From contig JAIFLN010000051.1 of the NCBI GenBank assembly GCA_020049045.1, positions 1 to 40,728 of the forward strand: 40,728 bases of DNA, written 5' to 3'. Positions within the stretch are counted from its first letter, which is position 1. The number at the start of each line of letters is the position of its first letter. Positions 6,944 through 14,119 of the stretch are shown one piece after another. Source of the DNA: Spirochaetota bacterium (lineage in GTDB: Bacteria > Spirochaetota > Spirochaetia > JABEVK01). Both the position numbers and the translations under genes were made by a program. Under the pieces are notes generated by a model, which worked only from the letters and a program-made list of their open reading frames with translations, was not told the DNA's origin and did not search any database.

Positions 6944-7906
6944 TCAGTCGAAAAGAGGTTTGAGTTCGTCGAGAATTCGTGTACGCACATCTGCCAGCAA
7001 TCCAGGACAACTGAATCCGCTGGCTCGGATATGGCCGCCGCCACCAAACTTCTGAGCCAAAGCTGCCACGTCAACCATGGCACGCGAGCGTAGACCACCG
7101 GTAACCGTGGTTGCATTTTCCTGTCGCAGGAGGATGATGCACTCCACACCTGTAACGCCTTGAAGCACCTGGTATATTGTGTCGGACTCACGGTTTTCAG
7201 CGCCAAACGAAACTCGGTCGGTCTGAGTTTCCCAGCTATACACAACCCGTCCGTTATAATAACTTTCGGTTCGGCTCAGAATCAGTCCCATCAACTTCTG
7301 ATTCGCCAAAACTTTGCCACCATTGATTTGTTGGAACACCGCCTTGGCAGAGGCTCCTGCAGCGCTGAGATTGGCTGCGGTCTGAAAGGTGTCTTGAGAA
7401 CCGGATTCCAGATGGCGGAAAAATCCGGTATCGGTGGCCAAGCCCAACATCAACCAATGCGCCTCATCAGCGTTGGGAACACCACCAAGAGCGGTGATGA
7501 GACGATGGACCATCCAGGTGCAGGACGAACGGTGGGAGTCAATCCAACGGACATCGCCAAAACTGCCTGTGGTCGCATGATGGTCGATGACGGCAACATT
7601 CAGTCCGCCCAAGTCCTGTTGAAGATCTCCGATACGATCGATGGATGAGCAATCCAAGATGATCACTCCGGGTCTGGAAACCTTGTCAAATGCGTCAATT
7701 CGAGGAGAAAAAAGGGGCGAATAGCGATTGATCTCGGCCCTCTTGAAGGGGCCGTGATTGTACTGTCGAACAGTCTTTCCTAAACGGGCCAAAAAAGAAC
7801 CAAGAGCCAACTGCGAACCAATACAATCCGCATCGGGCTCCTGGTGTCCGAGAAGAAGAAACGACTGATGATTCTGAAGGAACGACAGAAGCGGTTTAGG
7901 AACCAT
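6944..7906 (-). CDS. DHH/DHHA1 phosphoesterase (NrnA-like)
   Basis: A 320-residue member of the DHH family, like NrnA, which degrades short oligoribonucleotides and dephosphorylates pAp. Metal-binding motifs are in order: G-H-Q-E-P-D-A-D (20-27), L-D-C-S-S (84-88), I-D-H-H-A-T-T-G (107-114). The C-terminal DHHA1 domain has F-G-G-G-G-H-I-R-A-S-G-F. This gene could serve as the nano-RNase of the cell. The ATG at 7906 shares its A with the TGA of the upstream gene (TGATG), so translation is coupled; the frame also allows a TTG one codon earlier, which is unlikely. Substrate preference within the family (oligoRNA, pAp, c-di-AMP-derived pApA) cannot be settled here. Confidence 0.9.
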   Translation of the reverse strand: MVPKPLLSFLQNHQSFLLLGHQEPDADCIGSQLALGSFLARLGKTVRQYNHGPFKRAEINRYSPLFSPRIDAFDKVSRPGVIILDCSSIDRIGDLQQDLGGLNVAVIDHHATTGSFGDVRWIDSHRSSCTWMVHRLITALGGVPNADEAHWLMLGLATDTGFFRHLESGSQDTFQTAANLSAAGASAKAVFQQINGGKVLANQKLMGLILSRTESYYNGRVVYSWETQTDRVSFGAENRESDTIYQVLQGVTGVECIILLRQENATTVTGGLRSRAMVDVAALAQKFGGGGHIRASGFSCPGLLADVRTRILDELKPLFD

Positions 7907-8325
7907 CAAAACTGGAGTTCGAGGGCCTTGGTAGGATCAAACTTGGCTCCAAGATTCTCGCTCTCGTTGACGATGCCCCAGGTTCGATCACCATAGTTGT
8001 CAACCACAAAGAGTCGGAGATGGTGGAATTTGCCGTCTTTCCAGAAAAGCTGCATAAACGGATAGGAAGGGCCGTTGCCGCGGACGATTTCAGCCTTGAT
8101 AAATCCGTCGGAAGTACGGAAATCACCAATCTGATAGAACCATTCGATGGGAACATAGATGCTCTTAACTTCATACTGATTCGTGAAGTAGGAAACCTTG
8201 TATCCCTTCTGATGGGAAGTTACCTTTTGGATAGGAACAACCTTGGCATACATGGGGGAATCGGCTGCGGAAACCAGGCCGGTGAAGAATATGGCAAAGA
8301 CTAAAAGGGCAAGAAGCTTTTTCAT
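7906..8325 (-). CDS. small secreted protein of unknown function
   Basis: A 139-residue protein with a clear signal peptide (MKKLLALLVFAIFFTGLVSA-A). The mature part is about 119 residues, rich in aromatic residues and predicted beta strands (Y-F-T-N-Q-Y-E-V-K-S-I-Y-V-P-I-E-W-F), without cysteines or a family motif I recognise. A Shine-Dalgarno GGAGGG lies 10 bases before the ATG and a good promoter is found just upstream (8349-8377). Its stop overlaps the start of the DHH phosphoesterase gene, so the two are expressed together, although a periplasmic protein and a cytoplasmic nuclease have no obvious common job. Confidence 0.75.
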   Translation of the reverse strand: MKKLLALLVFAIFFTGLVSAADSPMYAKVVPIQKVTSHQKGYKVSYFTNQYEVKSIYVPIEWFYQIGDFRTSDGFIKAEIVRGNGPSYPFMQLFWKDGKFHHLRLFVVDNYGDRTWGIVNESENLGAKFDPTKALELQF

Positions 8326-8348
8326 GGGTGGAATTCCCTCCGATGGCC

Positions 8349-8377
8349 AGTATAACCAACCCCGTGCGAAACAGCAA
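8349..8377 (-). promoter_or_regulatory. promoter of the secreted protein-nrnA operon
   Basis: On the minus strand TTGCTG (8372-8377), a 17-bp spacer and TATACT (8349-8354, five of six consensus bases) lie 23 bases before the start codon at 8325. This leaves room for the GGAGGG ribosome binding site in a short leader. Confidence 0.65.
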
Positions 8378-8389
8378 GCTAAACGAGGG

Positions 8390-9334
8390 TCAAACGAGGG
8401 TGGCCAGCATCAAAGCTTTGATCGTATGTTTTCGGTTTTCCGCTTGGTCCCAGACACGGCTCTGCGAACCTTCGATCACGCCGACCGTCACTTCGTCGCC
8501 CTTCACGGCAGGCAGGCAATGCAGGAAGATGCACTGGGGATTCCCGGTAGCCGCCAGAATGGATTCATTGATCTGATAGGGTTTCAGGATCTGCTTGCGC
8601 AAGTGAAGCAGGGTTTCCTCTCCCATGGAGGCCCACACGTCGGTATAGAGAGCGTCAGCGCCTTTAACAGCGCTGAGGACATCTGAGGTGATGATCAGTT
8701 CGGTCCCTTCTTTTGCGGCGATTTCCCGACAGAATTCGACATCGTCTTCGGCCGGGAACAGTGGTTCCGGAGCCGCAATAACAAATTTCATACCCATACG
8801 GGCGGCACCGACCATGAGCGTGTGGCTCATGTTGTTCCGGCCATCGCCACAGTAGACGAGAGTCTTGCCCTTCAGACTGCCCCAATTCTCCTCGAGTGTC
8901 ATCAAGTCTGCCAGAACCTGCGTAGGGTGCGCCATGTCCGTGAGTCCATTATAAACAGGCACTCCCGACCACTGGGCCAAGGCTTCAACGGTCGACTGGG
9001 CAAATCCCCGGAACATGATGGCGTCAAACATCCGGCCTAAAACCCGGGCGGTGTCTTCGATGGATTCCTTGTACCCAAGTTGAATATCGTCCTTGGACAG
9101 AAAAACGGGATGGCCCCCCTCCTCGGCAAAAGCTGTCTCAAAAGCCGCTCGGGTGCGGGTGGAAGGTTTCTCGAAAATCATGGCAAGGGTCTTTCCCTGA
9201 AAACGCTGAGTCACCAGACCGTGCTTCTTCTGACGCTTCACCTCGTGGGCGAGATCGAGAAGATGGCGGATTTCAGCAGTGGAAAGGTCTGCCATCAGCA
9301 GGCAGGACCGGCCTTTCAGGGGTGACTTAGTCAT
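8390..9334 (-). CDS. argF: ornithine carbamoyltransferase
   Basis: A 314-residue cytoplasmic enzyme that joins carbamoyl phosphate and ornithine to give citrulline in arginine biosynthesis (or runs in reverse in the deiminase pathway). Diagnostic motifs are complete: carbamoyl-phosphate loop S-T-R-T-R at 58-62, H-P-T-Q in the middle, and H-C-L-P near the C-terminus. The ATG at 9334 has AAGGAG seven bases upstream; an open frame continues upstream but is not needed. No arcA or arcC lies nearby, and argH is in this window at 32088, which favours the biosynthetic role. An 11-base tandem duplication (CCTCGTTTGAC / CCTCGTTTAGC) spans its stop codon. Confidence 0.95.
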   Translation of the reverse strand: MTKSPLKGRSCLLMADLSTAEIRHLLDLAHEVKRQKKHGLVTQRFQGKTLAMIFEKPSTRTRAAFETAFAEEGGHPVFLSKDDIQLGYKESIEDTARVLGRMFDAIMFRGFAQSTVEALAQWSGVPVYNGLTDMAHPTQVLADLMTLEENWGSLKGKTLVYCGDGRNNMSHTLMVGAARMGMKFVIAAPEPLFPAEDDVEFCREIAAKEGTELIITSDVLSAVKGADALYTDVWASMGEETLLHLRKQILKPYQINESILAATGNPQCIFLHCLPAVKGDEVTVGVIEGSQSRVWDQAENRKHTIKALMLATLV

Positions 9335-9366
9335 AAAGAAGCTCCTTGAGCCGAGAATAAGGGATT

Positions 9367-9395
9367 TTGCAATTTTATGCAAGTGCCTGTATAAA
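9367..9395 (+). promoter_or_regulatory. promoter of the tandem hydrolase gene
   Basis: TTGCAA (9367-9372), a 17-bp spacer and TATAAA (9390-9395). Transcription would begin near 9402, about 20 bases before the chosen start codon. An argF promoter on the other strand is likely in the same 80-bp gap; TAAAAT on the minus strand within the spacer region is a candidate -10. Confidence 0.6.
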
Positions 9396-9422
9396 TATGC
9401 AGAAAATTCGAAAGGCATGAGG

Positions 9423-11195
9423 ATGACAAAGCCTGGCCATCAAAGGCACAATCAGGTTATGCCCTTTGTCAGACTTGGAGCCGTTCTGCTCTTTGTTTTT
9501 CTCTCGGTGGTCCTGATGGCCGAACCATTACGAGATCCCAACGCTTCGGTTCGGATTGCCTTGCAGTCAGAATTGAACAACCCGTCACCCACAGTCGGAC
9601 CTGCGGTGTTGGAATATCGAAAACAGTTGGCTCAGATCGGTGGCTGGAATGCTGCTGAGCGGCATGAAATGAAACTCCTCCCCACAATCCTTGCGGGCCA
9701 ACCCGAGTCACTGGGAGTAAACCTCTTTTTGCCGGAAGGTGAGCCACAAGGAACCCTGCTTTTTGTGCATGGATACTTGAGCCACAGCGCCAATTTCGCC
9801 TACACGTTTTCTTTCTTCGCGGCCCGAGGTTGGCGCGTGGTGACCCTGGACCTTCCCGGCCACGGTTTCTCAACAGGAAAGCGGGGCGATGTCGAATCGT
9901 TTGGCGACTATGGCGACGCCGTGGCGCTTTGGCTGGCTTGGGTTGGTGAGCAGGGCTGGAAGGGTCCGAAAGTTCTGCTGGCGCATTCGCTTGGTACCGC
10001 GGCGTGCCTGGAGGCACTGCGAGGTTCCGGGGTTCTCCAGCCGGACAGGGTCATCTTCTGTGCTCCTCTGCTGCGCCCGGACTGGTTTGCGGCACTGTCC
10101 TTTGGAGAGGCCACCCTGGGCTGGCTTTTTCCCTACCTACCACAAACGTTTGGCTGGGACGGCTACCTGGACGGATATGCAATGCCTGCCCGCTGGTTTG
10201 CAGCGCTGGGCCGATGGCTGGACAACCTGGAAGGCCAACCTCCCCTCGTAATTCCTTTGACGGTCTATTCGGGTGATCAGGATGAGGTGGTAGACGAGGG
10301 TTGGAACCTTGCCGAGTACCAGAGACTCGTTCCAGGTGTACAGACTGTCCTTCTCCCTGGCAAGGGGCATCTTTTCCTGACAGCAAAGGAAGACCGTCAG
10401 GATTTCCATGAACAGTTGAACGCTCAGATTAGCCCGATGCTGCTTCCTATCAGGACGCCCCTTGAGCCTGAAAAAGTGAGCCTTACAGTCACCCTGACCT
10501 CGGGTTTGACCATTCCGCTTGAAGTGCGGCGGTTCCGTCCTTCGGGTTCTTCTGCGGGGACAGTCCTTCTACTGCACGGCTATCTGGCCGATTCGGCCGA
10601 TTCCACGTTCGCCGCACGGTGGTTTGCCGCCCGGAATTGGACTGCCGTCACACTCGACCTTCCTGGTCACGGAGGCTCCGGCGGAATCCAACATGATATC
10701 GGGGATTTTGCCGACTACGGCGACGCAGCCGTCCTCGCGATGCGTTGGGCCTTTGGGGAGCAAGAGCAGCGCCCTCGCCTGCTGATAGCCCACTCGCTCG
10801 GTTGTGCGGCAGCTCTCGAAGCGTTGATGCGACCGGGGGCCGAAAAGCCCGACAAAGTGGTTTTTTTGGCTCCCCTCCTGCGAACCACCTGGTGGGGGCC
10901 CCTGACGTTGGCTCAAGATCTGGGCGGTTTGGGCTTACCTCGGAGTCATTGGTTCGGCCAGCTTCGTCAATGGGTGGGTCGTCTCGAGGGCGCACCTCAA
11001 GTCGACATACCCCTGACAGTTTACCAAGGCGACCTCGATGGGGTTGTGGAGGCTTCCTGGAACCAGGGGAAAATCCAGGCACTGGTACCGGGTACCCAAT
11101 GGGTTTGGCTGAAGGGGAAAGATCACTGGTTTCATGCCGATACCAGGTACCGGGAAGGCTTTCTGCAATGCCTTTGGACCAATCTGAAACTGTAG
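9423..11195 (+). CDS. secreted protein of two tandem alpha/beta hydrolase domains
   Basis: A 590-residue exported protein. After a signal peptide (hydrophobic 18-33, cleavage near A-E-P) come two complete serine hydrolase domains of the monoacylglycerol lipase/lysophospholipase type. Domain 1 (about 105-335): oxyanion loop H-G-Y-L-S near 116, L-D-L-P-G-H-G at 142-148, nucleophile Ser189 in A-H-S-L-G, Asp285/287, His316 in G-K-G-H. Domain 2 (about 375-585): H-G-Y-L-A, L-D-L-P-G-H-G at 411-417, Ser458 in A-H-S-L-G, Asp537/539, His568 in G-K-D-H. The halves are alike throughout, so this is an internal duplication; domain 2 lacks about 20 residues in the lid region. Both triads look intact. The ATG at 9423 has AAAGG seven bases before it; ATGs at 9417 and 9459 are alternatives. 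The 3' end faces the cyclase gene with three bases between stops. Confidence 0.88.
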   Translation: MTKPGHQRHNQVMPFVRLGAVLLFVFLSVVLMAEPLRDPNASVRIALQSELNNPSPTVGPAVLEYRKQLAQIGGWNAAERHEMKLLPTILAGQPESLGVNLFLPEGEPQGTLLFVHGYLSHSANFAYTFSFFAARGWRVVTLDLPGHGFSTGKRGDVESFGDYGDAVALWLAWVGEQGWKGPKVLLAHSLGTAACLEALRGSGVLQPDRVIFCAPLLRPDWFAALSFGEATLGWLFPYLPQTFGWDGYLDGYAMPARWFAALGRWLDNLEGQPPLVIPLTVYSGDQDEVVDEGWNLAEYQRLVPGVQTVLLPGKGHLFLTAKEDRQDFHEQLNAQISPMLLPIRTPLEPEKVSLTVTLTSGLTIPLEVRRFRPSGSSAGTVLLLHGYLADSADSTFAARWFAARNWTAVTLDLPGHGGSGGIQHDIGDFADYGDAAVLAMRWAFGEQEQRPRLLIAHSLGCAAALEALMRPGAEKPDKVVFLAPLLRTTWWGPLTLAQDLGGLGLPRSHWFGQLRQWVGRLEGAPQVDIPLTVYQGDLDGVVEASWNQGKIQALVPGTQWVWLKGKDHWFHADTRYREGFLQCLWTNLKL

Positions 11196-11198
11196 AGA

Positions 11199-12590
11199 CT
11201 AAAGCTCCAACAGCTCCTCACCTTCGTCCTCGAGGCTTTGGTATTCGAGAATGCAGGCTTTCAAACTTAGGTAAACCAGCGGTGCCACGACCTCGTGAAA
11301 ATGGGTTCGCTGGATGAGGCTGGTTCGATGACGGCTATAGTCGGAGTGAATATTCAGCGCCGTATTCTCCATGAACTGGTCATAGGCAAGGAACGGAACG
11401 GGACCCGCGGAATCCCGGAAGGATTTGAGGGTGTCCTGATGGCGACCCAGAATATGAAACACTTGCGTCAGTGAAAACTTCGTTTCTAAATCGACTCCCT
11501 CGGCTTTCCACAAGGCCGCCTTCTTGGGAGCCAAAATCGTTAGTATGGCTGCTTTACGAAGTTTCACGCCCTTTTTTTGGAACAGGGCTTCGATGTGGTC
11601 GAGAACATACCGGTTACCGCGAAAGTACTGGATAAACTCGATGATTCGGTCGGCACCAAGGGGGCCCTGTTCCAGGAGACTTTCGATTTGACGCCCCAGG
11701 GTCTCGGGGAAGGAAGGGTTCACCTGGACGGAATACGTCGAGTAGACCGCACCCTTTTTTTCATTGATGGTGACACGCTTGAAAGCAAAAATCTCTTCCT
11801 TGGTGATGGATGCGTAACGGCTGCCCAGAACTTCGGCCTCACGGCGGAAACGGCGGCAGTAGTCATCGGCTATTCCCAATGAATCGAGAGTCTTGAAGTA
11901 CTCCTCGCTGATCCGCAAACCTCCGACAGGACTGGTGGACTCCATACGCTTTGCGTCGATCACGGGCATTCCGATAATATCCCAGTGCTTGGCACCCTCA
12001 GGGCCGAAGTTACCAATTGTCACGTCGCCGAGACTGGCCCCAATCCGGATACGGATCTGAAAAAACGCGCTCATTGAAGCCGAAAGGTCCGGTCGTTCCC
12101 GAAGGGTTTTGATAATGCCGAAGGCCTCTTGAAGCGCACGGCGACCCTCTGCCCCGACATCCTTCAGAAGAAACCCCTCGCTGGCGTTATTGAACAGCAC
12201 GCACACCCGCTGCATTTCGACACACGTGAAGAACAGTTCGCGGACAATGTGACGTTGAATCTCCTCAGGTGGCAGTGAGGCAAGTCGGGAATCGATGACC
12301 GAGTCGAACTGAAACATCAGAGAGTCGCCCTCGATCTTGTTCAGGTAGCCGCCATGCCGGTCGAGCACTGCCTGAAAAGCCGTATAGAGCCCATTGAGAA
12401 GGGTCTGATTCTCCATGGGACTGAGAAATTTCGAGAGGAACGTATAGTCTGCTATATCGATAAACCCGACGCCGACTTGGCTCTCTTGACTGAACCGGGG
12501 AATTTCTCCGCGCTCGTAGATCGCAGCGACCAGTTTTCGGGGGAGATAGTACTGCTCAATGGCTTTGAGAAGAGCATCGTGGTCTGGCAT
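11199..12590 (-). CDS. class III adenylate cyclase-like protein
   Basis: A 463-residue soluble protein. The N-terminal region (about 38-270) is a class III nucleotide cyclase catalytic domain: first metal Asp45 in F-I-D-I-A-D-Y-T, second metal Asp89 in I-E-G-D-S-L-M-F, and Lys85 at the position that selects ATP. Further on, R-I-G-A-S-L-G-D-V and W-D-I-I-G-M-P-V-I-D-A-K-R carry the purine-contact Asp and the transition-state Arg. The usual Asn of the N-x-x-x-R motif is Asp here. A segment of about 60 residues is inserted mid-domain (140-195). The C-terminal 200 residues are helical and unassigned, perhaps a sensor. The ATG at 12590 has no Shine-Dalgarno but a promoter ends 8 nt before it; an ATG at 12644 is the alternative. 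Confidence 0.82.
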   Translation of the reverse strand: MPDHDALLKAIEQYYLPRKLVAAIYERGEIPRFSQESQVGVGFIDIADYTFLSKFLSPMENQTLLNGLYTAFQAVLDRHGGYLNKIEGDSLMFQFDSVIDSRLASLPPEEIQRHIVRELFFTCVEMQRVCVLFNNASEGFLLKDVGAEGRRALQEAFGIIKTLRERPDLSASMSAFFQIRIRIGASLGDVTIGNFGPEGAKHWDIIGMPVIDAKRMESTSPVGGLRISEEYFKTLDSLGIADDYCRRFRREAEVLGSRYASITKEEIFAFKRVTINEKKGAVYSTYSVQVNPSFPETLGRQIESLLEQGPLGADRIIEFIQYFRGNRYVLDHIEALFQKKGVKLRKAAILTILAPKKAALWKAEGVDLETKFSLTQVFHILGRHQDTLKSFRDSAGPVPFLAYDQFMENTALNIHSDYSRHRTSLIQRTHFHEVVAPLVYLSLKACILEYQSLEDEGEELLEL

Positions 12591-12598
12591 CCGTGTGT

Positions 12599-12627
12599 AA
12601 TGTACCTCACTGAAAGAAACTGAGCAA
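12599..12627 (-). promoter_or_regulatory. cyclase promoter, leaderless configuration
   Basis: On the minus strand TTGCTC (12622-12627), 17-bp spacer, TACATT (12599-12604), then 8 nt to the ATG at 12590. A transcript would start at or within a base or two of the start codon. Confidence 0.5.
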
Positions 12628-12691
12628 GAAGTTTGAAAAATCATGAAGCAAAACCACTGCAATCTCTGTCAGGGAGGTTAAGGAGGCCATG

Positions 12692-13351
12692 ATGAAAACA
12701 CATGGTTGGATGTTGCTGGCACTAGGATGCTGGCTGGCAGGGTCGGTTTATGCAGCCGAACCCCAGATACTGGAGGAGGTCGAGCTGGAATCGATCGAAG
12801 GAGGTGACATGATTTTGTCGGTTGATCGAAAATCCCAAAAGATGACGGTACTCAATGCTTCGAGGTCAGCTCTTCTCAAGGGAGACAAGAAGGGAATCTG
12901 GGAAGACTACCAAGTCAACGTCACCACAAAGGTAGTCAGCAATGGTGACAAAGCTAAGTTTGGAATCGACCGGGATTCGATGGTCAATTATAAAAGGGCT
13001 GTGGGTGACTCAAAAGGAACGCAGTACTTCCCGGTACAACTTCCGCCCAGCACCTACGCTTTGACAGGGTACCAAGGTGATGTGGGAGGAATGGGCCAGG
13101 GGATCAAGATCGACGCCTCGGTGCCAACCCCTCTGCTTGCCGGGGGTACGGCAAACTACTCAGATTTCTTCATCCATGACACATATGTTCTGCCTTCAGG
13201 TCAGAATTGCGACAATACCTACGGTTGCATTGGAACCAAGAACAAAGACATCGACAAGGTGGTGAAAACCTATTGGATTTCCGGCGGAGACAAAACCGTT
13301 ACCGTCAACGCCTACGTCGATGCGAACCCCAAAAAAGCCAAAAAGAAATAA
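12692..13351 (+). CDS. secreted protein resembling an L,D-transpeptidase
   Basis: A 219-residue exported protein with a signal peptide (hydrophobic 6-19, cleavage near V-Y-A-A). The mature part has the order of elements seen in YkuD-type L,D-transpeptidases: an N-terminal strand pair (I-L-S-V-D-R-K-S-Q-K-M-T-V-L), P-P-S-T-Y-A-L-T in the middle, and F-F-I-H-D-T-Y followed 13 residues on by T-Y-G-C-I-G. The family motif is H-x(14-17)-[ST]-H-G-C; spacing here is one short, and the Arg that normally follows the Cys is absent. The I-H...N-T-x-G-C-I-x-G pattern also recalls the related DUF5675 proteins. So peptidoglycan cross-linking is possible, not shown. The C-terminus is Lys-rich. AAGGAGG lies five bases before the ATG at 12692; an ATG at 12689 is too close to it. 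The next gene follows 15 nt on. Confidence 0.55.
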   Translation: MKTHGWMLLALGCWLAGSVYAAEPQILEEVELESIEGGDMILSVDRKSQKMTVLNASRSALLKGDKKGIWEDYQVNVTTKVVSNGDKAKFGIDRDSMVNYKRAVGDSKGTQYFPVQLPPSTYALTGYQGDVGGMGQGIKIDASVPTPLLAGGTANYSDFFIHDTYVLPSGQNCDNTYGCIGTKNKDIDKVVKTYWISGGDKTVTVNAYVDANPKKAKKK

Positions 13352-13366
13352 AAAAAGGAGCACCCT

Positions 13367-14095
13367 ATGCGAACGATGGTACTGACCGGAGGGCTGCTGC
13401 TGACGCTCATAGCGGCTTCCTGGGGAGCAGAACTCCCCTTCTGGACAAAAACAACGACGGAAGCAGGAAAAACCTACCAGAAAACGGCCCGCTTCAAAGC
13501 TTCGGGCCAGGTTGAAAAAATCGTGGTCGATGGGACAAAACAGGAATTTGTCGTTGCTTATGATAAAGACAGGATCACTTGGAAAGGAGAAAACGGTTCC
13601 CAATTTGAAATCCTAGTCCAAGGAAACGCGCTGACCTGGAAAGGCCCCAGCTGGACTGAGACTGTGAAAATCCTCCCTGCAAAGGATGTACTTTGGGAAA
13701 GTAGTGAATGCCGCACGACGCTGCAGGGAAAGGCCTATCAGGAAACCGAGAAACAGACACCAGAATACTATGGTCAACAAAACCGCGGCGTCCGGTCTCG
13801 GTACACTTACGCAAAAGGAGTGCTCTCTTCCTTTCAATTCGATACCAAATTTTATGAATACCTGTTTCAATCGACAGGAAAAGGGACCAAGGTCACGACA
13901 AGGGAGAATCTTGGCCCTGCCTTTGATGCCTATGATGAAAAAGGCAACCCTATCTGGCAGGAACGAAAAACTCAAATTGTCATAACCACCAATGGAATTC
14001 GGTCGACTGACCAGAGGACGAATATCATCAATCATTTCATCCTCTGGACTTTTTTCAACGACCAGCTCTACATCGCCGACTTATACGGACTTTAG
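13367..14095 (+). CDS. secreted protein of unknown function
   Basis: A 242-residue protein with a signal peptide (MRTMVLTGGLLLTLIAASWG-A). The mature part is rich in Thr, Lys and aromatic residues and looks like a string of short beta strands (repeated patterns such as I-T-W-K-G and L-T-W-K-G near 70 and 90). It has a single Cys in the mature region, near residue 118. I recognise no family. AAGGAG lies seven bases before the start, and the gene sits 15 nt after the transpeptidase-like gene, so the two form an operon and may act together in the periplasm. It ends 24 nt before the convergent tolC-like gene. Confidence 0.72.
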   Translation: MRTMVLTGGLLLTLIAASWGAELPFWTKTTTEAGKTYQKTARFKASGQVEKIVVDGTKQEFVVAYDKDRITWKGENGSQFEILVQGNALTWKGPSWTETVKILPAKDVLWESSECRTTLQGKAYQETEKQTPEYYGQQNRGVRSRYTYAKGVLSSFQFDTKFYEYLFQSTGKGTKVTTRENLGPAFDAYDEKGNPIWQERKTQIVITTNGIRSTDQRTNIINHFILWTFFNDQLYIADLYGL

Positions 14096-14119
14096 GCTGC
14101 CGTCTAGTCACCGCTGAGC

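Noticed and set aside
6856-7245. Minus-strand frame of 129 codons running past the end of the nrnA-like gene
   Set aside because: Mostly an out-of-frame shadow of the DHH phosphoesterase; its non-overlapping tail has no support.
8379-8402. 11-base tandem duplication at the argF stop codon
   Set aside because: CCTCGTTTGAC followed by CCTCGTTTAGC; too short and isolated to suggest function.
10745-11317. Plus-strand frame of 190 codons within the second hydrolase domain
   Set aside because: Out of frame with a well-supported domain; Arg/Gly/Ser-rich composition is typical of shadow frames.
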